Below, piece by piece: positions 1 through 6,634 of a DNA stretch of 16,643 bases. Each line of letters begins with the position of its first letter. Within the stretch, counting starts at the first letter, position 1. The translations under genes were made by a program, and so were the position numbers. The notes under the pieces were generated by a model, which worked only from the letters and a program-made list of their open reading frames with translations, was not told the DNA's origin and made no database searches. Source of the stretch: JAKPKF01 sp964579365 (GTDB lineage Bacteria > Patescibacteriota > Dojkabacteria > SC72); NCBI GenBank assembly GCA_964579365.1, contig CAZOFW010000013.1, positions 1 to 16,643 of the forward strand, written 5' to 3'.

Positions 1-42
1 AAATTATTAGAGGCATAACTCTAGTAGTATTGTTACAAGTTT

Positions 43-79
43 AAGAGAAGGTATTTATACCTTCTCTTTTTTGTTTTTT
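43..79 (+). terminator. Rho-independent terminator
   Basis: An 11-bp perfect stem (43-53 pairing with 58-68, core GAGAAGGTA) with a 4-base loop is followed by a T-rich run to about 79. This is a strong intrinsic terminator for a gene entering from the left edge. Short open frames reach a stop at 16-18 and at 42-44, so the end of an upstream CDS may lie in the first 44 bases, but which frame is real cannot be told. Confidence 0.85.
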
Positions 80-97
80 CTAATATGCTGATCTTCA

Positions 98-126
98 TTG
101 TAAATAGAATTGTAATATGGGATATT
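98..126 (+). promoter_or_regulatory. Possible promoter for the 204-residue membrane protein
   Basis: TTGTAA at 98-103 and GATATT at 121-126 are 17 bases apart, each matching 4 of 6 consensus bases. The -10 box ends 7 bases before the ATG at 134, the same leaderless-type spacing seen at 5738, 7025 and 15510. It lies just after the terminator, as expected for a new transcription unit. The match is weak. Confidence 0.4.
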
Positions 127-133
127 TATACCA

Positions 134-748
134 ATGAAAGATAATATAACGTTAGATATCTCTAGTAAGAAGAAATATAGACCATCCAAAGGCTTTAAGA
201 TATCTTTGTTTGTAATAGCAATAATAATATCCCTTCCAATTGTATTAACCTCCTTACTTTTTAAAGAGATCCTACAACGGGAAGATGTACCTCCTGCTGT
301 TACAAATATTAAAGGTGAGGAAGATGTACAGATATTGGGATACAAGGAAGAGATACGGGATTATGTAGGTAATATATCTTCAGCCTTAGTACTCATAGAT
401 ACTACCTTCTACCTAATAGATGAACTACCTACAGAATCTAAGAAATATACAGAGATATTACATAATGCTATGGTAGAGTGTTACTTCTCACCATACCAAT
501 ATTCTAAAGAGGATATACCCTCTAATGATATTATCAAGAAGATAGAGATACTAGAAGAAGCTACAGATACATTCTGTAATACAATGGTAGAGAGTAGTAC
601 TAAGATGATTAGATATTACGAGAGTGAAGATGCAGAAGAAAAATTTAAGATATATGAAGAGATGTATGATAGTAATGAGGAAGGATACAAGAGGAGTGGA
701 TTAATAGAAGAACTATGTAATGAGATATTAAAGATGGTGGGGGAGTAG
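134..748 (+). CDS. Hypothetical membrane-anchored protein
   Basis: This 204-residue protein is not recognised. A basic N-terminus (KKKYRPSKGFK, about residues 12-22) precedes one hydrophobic segment (about 23-44), followed by an acidic, helix-rich remainder. By the positive-inside rule the C-terminal part would lie outside the membrane. Several Cys residues are scattered (around 116, 147 and 196) without a known metal motif. The ATG at 134 is the first in frame, lacks a Shine-Dalgarno site, and has a plausible -10 box 7 bases upstream. The gene stands alone between a terminator and the convergent operon ending at 853. It could be an anchored signalling or envelope protein. The reading frame is convincing, the function is unknown. 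Confidence 0.7.
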   Translation: MKDNITLDISSKKKYRPSKGFKISLFVIAIIISLPIVLTSLLFKEILQREDVPPAVTNIKGEEDVQILGYKEEIRDYVGNISSALVLIDTTFYLIDELPTESKKYTEILHNAMVECYFSPYQYSKEDIPSNDIIKKIEILEEATDTFCNTMVESSTKMIRYYESEDAEEKFKIYEEMYDSNEEGYKRSGLIEELCNEILKMVGE

Positions 749-852
749 ATAATATATCGCTTTTTTGGGAGACTACCATGGTATCTATCAAAAATATCTC
801 TTCTAGCTTTTCCCTGTAATTTTGTCGAGTTTAGTTTGTTTTGTCATAATAA

Positions 853-1413
853 TTAATTATTATATTTTTTATAAAAAAATCCGTTATTCATAATAAATGT
901 AATAATCTGCTCTTGGGTTTGTGAATTTAAAATCTTTCTATATAACTCTTTGGCAGATTCAAAAATTACTTTTGTGTATAATCTTCTTAAATTAAAAGTT
1001 ACTGATGTATTTCCCTTTTTCAGAGTGATTGGCGATTCCGTTCCAAAGAGAATAATCCCTTGGTTATTACTTAATGAAAAAGAGTGTATTACTCCATTTC
1101 GTAATTTCCACAACGCCTCGGCTTCTTCTGGCTTGAAATCACAAAGATCTATTAAATAACTTTTAAAAAATTTGGCGTTTTCTCCTTTCTTGGGTAATCT
1201 TCCTTCGTTTATTTTAGAAAATAAGTCTATACAACTACAAAGCAAGCAGATATCTACCAAGATCGATAGCCCCAGGTTACTTTTACTATCAACCAGCAAC
1301 TTCTTAAGATCTCGTTTAATCTCGAGATAATTACTTAATCTTGTTTTATTAGTATTTTGATCAAAATATCCGTCTTTAACAAAAAATTCCTCTAAGATGT
1401 CGTTTTTAATCAT
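853..1413 (-). CDS. HEPN-like domain protein, candidate ribonuclease of the defence operon
   Basis: This 186-residue, mostly helical protein contains the segment LWKLRNGVIHSF (about 102-112). R105-N106-x3-H110 matches the RNxxxH signature of HEPN domains, many of which are metal-independent RNases in toxin-antitoxin, abortive-infection and CRISPR effector proteins. Some non-nucleolytic HEPN-fold proteins share the motif, so activity is inferred. It is the last gene of the leftward operon. Its ATG at 1411-1413 directly abuts the TAA of the preceding gene with no intervening base, which implies translational coupling. The C-terminal region (about 120-186) shows no motif I recognise. In this context it could be the RNA-cleaving effector, or a toxin whose antitoxin is one of the adjacent unknown genes. 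Confidence 0.75.
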   Translation of the reverse strand: MIKNDILEEFFVKDGYFDQNTNKTRLSNYLEIKRDLKKLLVDSKSNLGLSILVDICLLCSCIDLFSKINEGRLPKKGENAKFFKSYLIDLCDFKPEEAEALWKLRNGVIHSFSLSNNQGIILFGTESPITLKKGNTSVTFNLRRLYTKVIFESAKELYRKILNSQTQEQIITFIMNNGFFYKKYNN

Positions 1414-1917
1414 TTAAGATATCTTATATTTAATTCGCATATACAACTTCCAGAAATATCTAAATAAGGAGTGTCGAACAAACAACTTGTGTTGTTTGCC
1501 ATAAGCATCAATTACGCCAACATATAATAATCTTTCAATCTTTGTTCCTTCTTGCTCTAATGTATAGTCTGTTGCAGGATTTTCTTTTGTGAGTATCCTA
1601 TCTATGTACGGGGTGAATGAATCTGTCAAAACATAATTCTTTATTTTCTCATTTGTTAACATTCGTAAATATACAGTGTTAATTTTTACGGGACTTCTTC
1701 CGGTATTAATTATTGTAAAAATAATGTAATCAGTATCGGGTTTTAGTCTTGGAGCTGCATTTACACCTCTCATATTTTTCATAACTTTAAGCTTCAAATG
1801 ATAGTTATTTAAAAGCTCACGATAAAACTCTAAAATTAATGAACCAATACCTGTTACTGTCCCGATTATGCCTAATATCAAAGTTATTAATGTTAATGCA
1901 TAAGTGCCTTCATTCAT
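1414..1917 (-). CDS. Hypothetical membrane-anchored protein in the defence operon
   Basis: This 167-residue protein has one strong N-terminal hydrophobic segment (about 7-30, rich in Leu, Ile, Gly and Thr). A beta-rich soluble region follows, including FTIINTGRSPVKI (about 67-79), the sort of strand-turn-strand pattern seen in immunoglobulin-like or CARDB-like folds. It ends in a basic aromatic tail. I do not recognise the family. It lies 18 bases after the 204-residue gene and directly abuts the HEPN gene. A single-span membrane protein in a defence operon often tethers or triggers an effector at the membrane, but that role is inferred from position alone. The start is the first ATG in frame. 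Confidence 0.7.
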   Translation of the reverse strand: MNEGTYALTLITLILGIIGTVTGIGSLILEFYRELLNNYHLKLKVMKNMRGVNAAPRLKPDTDYIIFTIINTGRSPVKINTVYLRMLTNEKIKNYVLTDSFTPYIDRILTKENPATDYTLEQEGTKIERLLYVGVIDAYGKQHKLFVRHSLFRYFWKLYMRIKYKIS

Positions 1918-1935
1918 ATGCCTATAATTTAAAAA

Positions 1936-2550
1936 TTAAATATCCTCTAATTTTTCAAAATTGATTTTCTCAAAATTGTTTTTAATTTTAAAGATTCTAT
2001 TTGCAATGCTAATTAATGCGTTAATGAATAATTGCCATAAGAAGGGATAAATTGCTAATTTTCTAACTTGGGAAAGAGTTTCGTAGTTCTTCTCGTCAGA
2101 ATGGAAGATCTTGCCATTAATGAATAGGTCTAATACATCTTTGTTGTTTATTGCAATACAATTATCATTAATGTTTATTTGAATATCGAGCTTTTGTTTT
2201 AAAAGCGCATTTATTTCATCTTTTAAGGTATCAATATTTGAGAGGTATGGCTCTTCCAGCAATTTAAAAGCAAGTACAATATTGCAAAGTCGTCTCGCGC
2301 TGAATCTGTCATCGTTGGAATATACCTGTCTAAAATAAGTCAGAAAATTGGTTAGTCCTTCTCTATCAGGCGCATTAGTCGTAATTGTCGTTCCGTTTGT
2401 AATATCCCAAGAAAGGTTTGTTGAGATTTTTTTATCTGCTAAACAATGTTTAATAAAACTAGTCTCTGCCATTTCGTTTACGTGCTCAATAAATCCTTTT
2501 ATTTTTAAAATGTCTGTCTTGGATATTCTAAACCTTTTCACCTTGATCAA
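1936..2550 (-). CDS. Hypothetical protein in the defence operon
   Basis: This 204-residue, Lys-, Asn- and Ile-rich, mostly helical protein is not recognised. A moderately hydrophobic helix (FLWQLFINALISIANRIF, about 170-187) near the C-terminus could be amphipathic or membrane-associated. The chosen ATG (2548-2550) lies inside the end of the upstream nuclease gene, a 23-base overlap. The next in-frame Met, at residue 27, would remove the overlap, so the start is uncertain. The overlap suggests translational coupling to the nuclease, which makes a partner, inhibitor or adaptor role plausible. No catalytic motif is visible. Confidence 0.7.
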   Translation of the reverse strand: MIKVKRFRISKTDILKIKGFIEHVNEMAETSFIKHCLADKKISTNLSWDITNGTTITTNAPDREGLTNFLTYFRQVYSNDDRFSARRLCNIVLAFKLLEEPYLSNIDTLKDEINALLKQKLDIQININDNCIAINNKDVLDLFINGKIFHSDEKNYETLSQVRKLAIYPFLWQLFINALISIANRIFKIKNNFEKINFEKLEDI

Positions 2551-3475
2551 GTTTTTTTTGTTCGATTAATTTAAAATCAATGAGATATGTATATATTTGT
2601 ATTTGAGGAAACATTTTGACAGCATAATTAAGACGCTTATCAAATCCGCCTGCAATAATTATTCCCCTCACATCATTATCAACCAGCTTTTCTTTTACCC
2701 AACCCATATATCTTGCTAGCTGTCCAACAGTATCATCGCTTGTTTGGTTTTTCTTTAATTCAACAACAACGTAGTTACCGTTCTTCCTATCTCTGGTTAG
2801 AATATCTATTGGACCAATATCGGTTCTGTATTGTTGGCTAACTAAAACTCCTTCCTCAACAATTAAATCTAACTCCTTTCCTAAATCTGTTTTATCCCAA
2901 TTCTGGATTAAAAAATCTTCAAGCTGTTTTTCCATATAGAAAAGGCCAATTCCGACATCACTTGTGACTTGAGTATGCTCAACGATATCAAATCCTTGTT
3001 TGTATTTTTCTATTATTATTCTTAAATCATTTTCTATTTGTTCTTGAGGTATAACCTCTCCAGTTTCATCATCTTTTATTTGCAACTTGTCTCCATTCTT
3101 TTCAACAGAATATGCTTTAAATACAAGAGAATCCCCGTATCTTGGAACTTTTTCATTAAAATATTCAGTAATAGTTTGAGCACTTCCAATAACATCTACG
3201 GGCCAAGTAGTATCAAATTCACTTGTTTCGCTAATACCATAAGAAAGAATTAGTTTACTTTTATCTTTATAATATAAATATACTGGGTAGAATCCATTAC
3301 TTACGTGCATATCGTTAGTAATAAAGGCTATCCAAGGTACTCTTGCGGGAGCTCCCATCCCAAAGGATACTCTTACCTTTAAGTCGGCATATTCTTTTAG
3401 ATAAGTACTTGTTTTGAGGTTGTCAGTTTGAGCCTGTTTAAGATATTCGAATAGCGTTGGGTTAAATGGATTCAT
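2528..3475 (-). CDS. McrB-N-like domain fused to NucS-like PD-(D/E)XK nuclease
   Basis: This 315-residue protein has two parts. Residues about 5-150 resemble the MrcB_N/DUF3578 domain, with GAPARVPWIAF (41-51) and GFYPVYLYY (61-69). That domain lies N-terminal in McrB-type restriction proteins and is thought to read modified or foreign DNA. Residues about 175-305 resemble the NucS-type endonuclease fold: E182 in a helix, D224 in GPIDIL, E239 and K241 in VVVELKK, and Q252 in GQLARYMGW make a complete PD-(D/E)XK site. No AAA+ GTPase is present, so DNA translocation, if required, would have to come from the neighbouring helicase. The gene starts 16 bases after the helicase gene and overlaps the next gene by 23 bases. 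A DNA-cleaving defence role is likely. The substrate is unknown. Confidence 0.85.
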   Translation of the reverse strand: MNPFNPTLFEYLKQAQTDNLKTSTYLKEYADLKVRVSFGMGAPARVPWIAFITNDMHVSNGFYPVYLYYKDKSKLILSYGISETSEFDTTWPVDVIGSAQTITEYFNEKVPRYGDSLVFKAYSVEKNGDKLQIKDDETGEVIPQEQIENDLRIIIEKYKQGFDIVEHTQVTSDVGIGLFYMEKQLEDFLIQNWDKTDLGKELDLIVEEGVLVSQQYRTDIGPIDILTRDRKNGNYVVVELKKNQTSDDTVGQLARYMGWVKEKLVDNDVRGIIIAGGFDKRLNYAVKMFPQIQIYTYLIDFKLIEQKKLDQGEKV

Positions 3476-3491
3476 TGTATTTTAGATAAAC

Positions 3492-5066
3492 TTAATTATA
3501 AAAAAACTCTCTCATATAGTTACGAAGTTTTTCATCAACAATATAAACATAAGTTCCAAGAATACCTCTTGTTAGTAATGTTTTATATATGTTTTTAATG
3601 TAGCTTTCTAGCTCTTTAGGATCAGATATAGCTCTCTTACCATTGAAATCTAGGTATTTACTCTTGTCTATCACTATCGACTTTGTAGACTCATCGTAGG
3701 AAATTTCAGGGCCAATTATTACACCTGCATAGTTTAAGTCGTATCCTTGTATGGTATGAATACAACCGACTTCATTAACTGCATTCGGAGAGTTAACCCA
3801 ATCCTTTGTAACACTGTTCCAACGCAATTTAACACCTTCAATTTCTATATCGTAATCAATTTCATTGTTACCATTCGTTTCCCATTTCCAAGCATATCCA
3901 GCTAACAATCTTGAAAGACCAATTGTTTGGTCTTTTTCTCTAATTGCACTTACCAGATCTGCAACTTTATCAAACAATTTGAATTCATAAAGATAAAATT
4001 TGTTAGGATGAGTAGGGGTTACATTTAGAATATCTCTTATGTATTTAATATAGTCATCACCACCTTTTACACGCATTTGTGATGTAAGTGTATGTGGTAT
4101 TGCATTGTATTGATCAAATTCTCCATGTTGTATATCTGCTGGTTTAATACTTTGATTCTGATCGTAGAAAAATATCTGATATTTTGAAGATCTCATTATC
4201 CAATCAAGTTGGGTCCCTTTGTTCCTATCCAAGCCTAAATTAGCGTTGATCCTATCAAACTCGCTGTAATTAGGTAGGTTTATTCTTCTTTGTAATCGGT
4301 GTGCTTCATCTACGATTAAGATATCGTACTCGTCTTTCACAACATCATTAGGTCCAATTACCATATTTGAACTTAATCCTTTGACTGATCGAAAAACTCT
4401 CTTTAAGGTTGATCGTAGTGAAGTCATTGGAATTACCAAACCAACTTTAAGATCTTTTGACCAATTTTTACTCTTAAGAAGCTTAACCAAATAGGTCGCT
4501 ACGATAGTCTTTCCAGTACCCGGTTCACCAGTAACTAGATTTGGTCTTTGAATACCATTCTTAATCAATTCAAGAATGTTTTTGACCACTTCTAGTTGAT
4601 CTTCGCTCAACGCTTTGTAAGGAGAGTATTTGAATAAATCACTGTTCTCAACTTGTACTAAATCTTTTTCAACGATATTTAACTTCTGAAGTTCTTTCCA
4701 GATTGTTTCAAATTTGGCTCGGTATCTTTCTCTGTCGTAGTAGTCAGATTCTTGAATCCCAAAATTAGCATTTTGAAGTAAATACTTCCCGTCTCCTGAC
4801 ATATATTTGATAAGTGAAGCCTCAATATCCAATGTCGCAGACTTGTTGTATTCTTCATCTGCAATTACGTACATATTGTTTAGTTTTGATCGTTCCTCTT
4901 TCTCAAAATGTTGATTTGCACGTTTATATGCACTTACAGATTCACCAATGTATGCTTCTCTTCCATCTTCAAGTATGTACACGATAGGCCAATTTGCACC
5001 AAAACGATATTCTTTTAATTTCCCAAAGTTCTCTTTCTTATATGCAAATTTCTTTATCTCGTACAT
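3492..5066 (-). CDS. GIY-YIG nuclease fused to DUF2075 (Schlafen group 3) SF1-type helicase
   Basis: Residues about 25-105 form a GIY-YIG nuclease domain: PIVYIL (27-32), AYIGES (38-43), R49, the catalytic-type Glu near 82 in LDIEASLIKYM, and the late Asn near 99. Residues about 150-520 form a DUF2075 helicase: Walker A TGEPGTGKT (179-187), Walker B ILIVDEAHRL (249-258), FFYDQNQ (299-305), LTSQMR (327-332) and a late IHTIQGYDL motif (about 436-444). Length and domain order suit the known GIY-YIG/DUF2075 proteins. It follows the MazG-like gene by 8 bases and precedes the nuclease gene by 16 bases. It probably unwinds or translocates on nucleic acid and cuts it, as the motor of the operon. Whether the target is DNA or RNA cannot be told. 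Confidence 0.9.
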   Translation of the reverse strand: MYEIKKFAYKKENFGKLKEYRFGANWPIVYILEDGREAYIGESVSAYKRANQHFEKEERSKLNNMYVIADEEYNKSATLDIEASLIKYMSGDGKYLLQNANFGIQESDYYDRERYRAKFETIWKELQKLNIVEKDLVQVENSDLFKYSPYKALSEDQLEVVKNILELIKNGIQRPNLVTGEPGTGKTIVATYLVKLLKSKNWSKDLKVGLVIPMTSLRSTLKRVFRSVKGLSSNMVIGPNDVVKDEYDILIVDEAHRLQRRINLPNYSEFDRINANLGLDRNKGTQLDWIMRSSKYQIFFYDQNQSIKPADIQHGEFDQYNAIPHTLTSQMRVKGGDDYIKYIRDILNVTPTHPNKFYLYEFKLFDKVADLVSAIREKDQTIGLSRLLAGYAWKWETNGNNEIDYDIEIEGVKLRWNSVTKDWVNSPNAVNEVGCIHTIQGYDLNYAGVIIGPEISYDESTKSIVIDKSKYLDFNGKRAISDPKELESYIKNIYKTLLTRGILGTYVYIVDEKLRNYMREFFYN

Positions 5067-5074
5067 CTAGGCTT

Positions 5075-5395
5075 TTAATTCTTAAATTTAGTATATTTAG
5101 TTGCATTACCCTTTGCTTTCTCTACGGGATATTTCTTTTCACTAATAGTAAGTTTATCTGATGCTACTTTATCTAGATCTAGGTTGAGAGAGTGAGCAAA
5201 TAATAGTAGGTAGGTATATACATCAGCAACCTCGGATTTAACATCTTCAACGTCGTACTTGTTTGACCACTGGAAACATTCTAATAATTCGCCAGTTTCA
5301 ATTGTCAAAGATTTAGCTAGATTCTCAGGTGTGTGAAATTGTTCCCAATCCCTTGCTTTTCTGAATTTTAATAATCTCTCTAGTAAATCTGTCAT
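5075..5395 (-). CDS. MazG-like nucleotide pyrophosphohydrolase (RS21-C6/dCTPase type)
   Basis: This 106-residue all-helical protein carries the family signature RDWEQFHTPENLAKSL (15-30), then E33-x2-E36-x2-E39 in IETGELLECFQW, and E55-x2-D58 in SEVADVYTYLL, the Mg-binding ExxE...ExxD set. Family members hydrolyse (d)NTPs to NMP and pyrophosphate, often clearing damaged or modified nucleotides. It is the first gene of the leftward six-gene operon, 8 bases before the helicase gene. In that setting it may deplete or edit nucleotides during infection, but a housekeeping dCTPase role is also possible. No convincing -35/-10 pair was found upstream (5396-5470), although AT-rich TATGAT- and TAAAAT-like boxes are present. 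Confidence 0.9.
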   Translation of the reverse strand: MTDLLERLLKFRKARDWEQFHTPENLAKSLTIETGELLECFQWSNKYDVEDVKSEVADVYTYLLLFAHSLNLDLDKVASDKLTISEKKYPVEKAKGNATKYTKFKN

Positions 5396-5591
5396 ATTAT
5401 TTTTGAATTAATAATTATTTAACAAATTTTATCATATTAGCGATATTTACTATATACGTGCACAGTAATTCATTCATATAAAGAAGAAGCGGTTAAAGCT
5501 TGTATGCCAAGGAGGAACTGTGATCTTTGAATAAACTATCTGAAACTATTAATGAAAGTGTACAAATCGAATTGGGGGAACATGTTGAATA

Positions 5592-5668
5592 TGGCGGAAT
5601 GGACGGGACTCGAACCCGCAACCTTCTCAGTGACAGTGAGATGCTCTAACCAATTGAGCTACCACTCC
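5592..5668 (-). tRNA. tRNA-Asp(GUC)
   Basis: On the minus strand a full cloverleaf is seen. The acceptor arm GGAGTGG (5662-5668) pairs with CCATTCC (5596-5602), with one G-U. The anticodon stem is TCTCA/TGAGA with loop CTGTCAC, giving anticodon GTC. The T-arm is GCGGG/CCCGT with loop TTCGAGT. The discriminator is G73 (5595), as expected for Asp, and CCA is encoded (5592-5594). Total length is 77 bases. Its 3' end faces the defence operon. No second copy of its 3' end was found in the window. Confidence 0.97.
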
Positions 5669-5680
5669 AATACAGTTAGA

Positions 5681-5709
5681 AGTATATCAAACAATATTAA
5701 TTGAGTAAA
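5681..5709 (-). promoter_or_regulatory. Promoter of tRNA-Asp
   Basis: On the minus strand TTTACT (5704-5709) and TATACT (5681-5686) are separated by 17 bases, and transcription would begin about 6 bases before the mature tRNA. It overlaps the -35 box of the divergent diguanylate cyclase promoter, so the two may compete for RNA polymerase. Confidence 0.65.
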
Positions 5710-5730
5710 TATATACATATGTGTTATTAT
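5701..5730 (+). promoter_or_regulatory. Promoter of the diguanylate cyclase gene
   Basis: TTGAGT (5701-5706) and TATTAT (5725-5730) are 18 bases apart. The -10 box ends 7 bases before the ATG at 5738, so the transcript is probably leaderless or nearly so. The same -35 hexamer TTGAGT occurs in the promoter at 9144. Confidence 0.65.
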
Positions 5731-5737
5731 CTCTGTT

Positions 5738-6634
5738 ATGAACATCTACGAAAACGTCCTCTCACCATTCATAGGCCTAGTAGTCCTTCGCATAAATGAA
5801 GAAGGCATAATACTAGATACAGTACTAGATACCAAAGATTTTCTCACAGGTAAAAAACCCATCACCATCTATGACATATTCAGTAAAGAAGAAAAATACA
5901 GACTAAACAGTGTCCTAGAATTAGGAGGAGGACAAAGAAAAAGATTTGTACAGATAAGTAGTAAATATGCCAAAGAAGAATATGTAGATGTTGCAGTATC
6001 CTGGGCTAACAGTCAACTGTACATGTATGTACAATTCTTTGAGTCAGACAGAAACAGAGAAGTAGAATATGACAGATACATACAAAAGCTAGCAAACCTC
6101 TCTGAGAGAGACCCTCTAACTAAAGTACTCAACAGACAAGGATTCTGGACAAGAATTAAAAGATTGCTCATGTATTCAGATCCAGAGAAAAGAATAGGGG
6201 TAATATACATAGACATAGATAACCTCAAAGAGATTAACGACAAGTATGGACACGGTGCAGGAGACAGAGCAATTATGAAGGTCTCTGAAACCATACTCCT
6301 CTCTGTAAGGCAAAGAGACCTAGTAATGAGGATGGGAGGAGATGAATTTGTAATTGTTGTTGAAGAATACTCCGGTAAAAGAAGTACTGCATACGGATTA
6401 GCAAGAAGACTCCTAAAAGATATCTCTGAGAACAAAGGAAAGTACTCTGCCACTGTATCTATGGGAGTACATGTTACAAAGGTTAAAACATTCTCCCAAT
6501 ATATGGCTAAAGAAGAACAACTAAAAAAATCTTGGGAACAAGCCCTCAAACAAGCAGACGAAGCCCTGTACACCTCCAAAGAAGTAGGCGGAAACCATAT
6601 CTCTACATCTAAAGAGTACGCTAAATATTACTAA
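5738..6634 (+). CDS. Diguanylate cyclase (GGDEF) with N-terminal PAS-like region
   Basis: This 298-residue cytosolic protein has an N-terminal region (about 1-105) with PAS-like length and strand pattern, ending in a short helical linker (about 106-122). A complete GGDEF domain follows (about 123-290): DPLTKVLNRQGF (125-136), IDIDNLKEINDKYGHGAGD (158-176) for metal and GTP binding, the GGDEF active site at 200-204, and an RxxD inhibitory site (RQRD, 191-194) exactly 5 residues before it. It should therefore make cyclic di-GMP and be product-inhibited. The PAS-like call is by pattern only and the ligand is unknown. No transmembrane segment is seen. Its stop overlaps that of the convergent thioredoxin gene. 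No phosphodiesterase or PilZ receptor lies in the window. Confidence 0.93.
   Translation: MNIYENVLSPFIGLVVLRINEEGIILDTVLDTKDFLTGKKPITIYDIFSKEEKYRLNSVLELGGGQRKRFVQISSKYAKEEYVDVAVSWANSQLYMYVQFFESDRNREVEYDRYIQKLANLSERDPLTKVLNRQGFWTRIKRLLMYSDPEKRIGVIYIDIDNLKEINDKYGHGAGDRAIMKVSETILLSVRQRDLVMRMGGDEFVIVVEEYSGKRSTAYGLARRLLKDISENKGKYSATVSMGVHVTKVKTFSQYMAKEEQLKKSWEQALKQADEALYTSKEVGGNHISTSKEYAKYY

Noticed and set aside
774..783. Palindrome TACCATGGTA between the convergent units
   Set aside because: The stem does not extend without a bulge and has no T-run on either strand. It is neither a clear terminator nor a clear operator.
4679..4864. Second minus-strand frame inside the GIY-YIG/helicase gene
   Set aside because: It lies wholly within a gene whose own frame has all expected motifs.
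1..5591. Duplicate of the tRNA-Asp 3' end marking the left end of the defence island
   Set aside because: I looked for it by eye in this stretch and saw none. The end may be outside the window or the island may not have used this tRNA.
5592..5649. Short peptide read antisense to tRNA-Asp (MDGTRTRNLL type)
   Set aside because: This is a well-known artefact of translating the complement of a tRNA gene. Only the part before the tRNA was kept as a weak finding.
6013..6579. 188-codon minus-strand frame inside the diguanylate cyclase gene
   Set aside because: Low-complexity Ser/Leu composition typical of an antisense shadow of a GGDEF gene with intact motifs.
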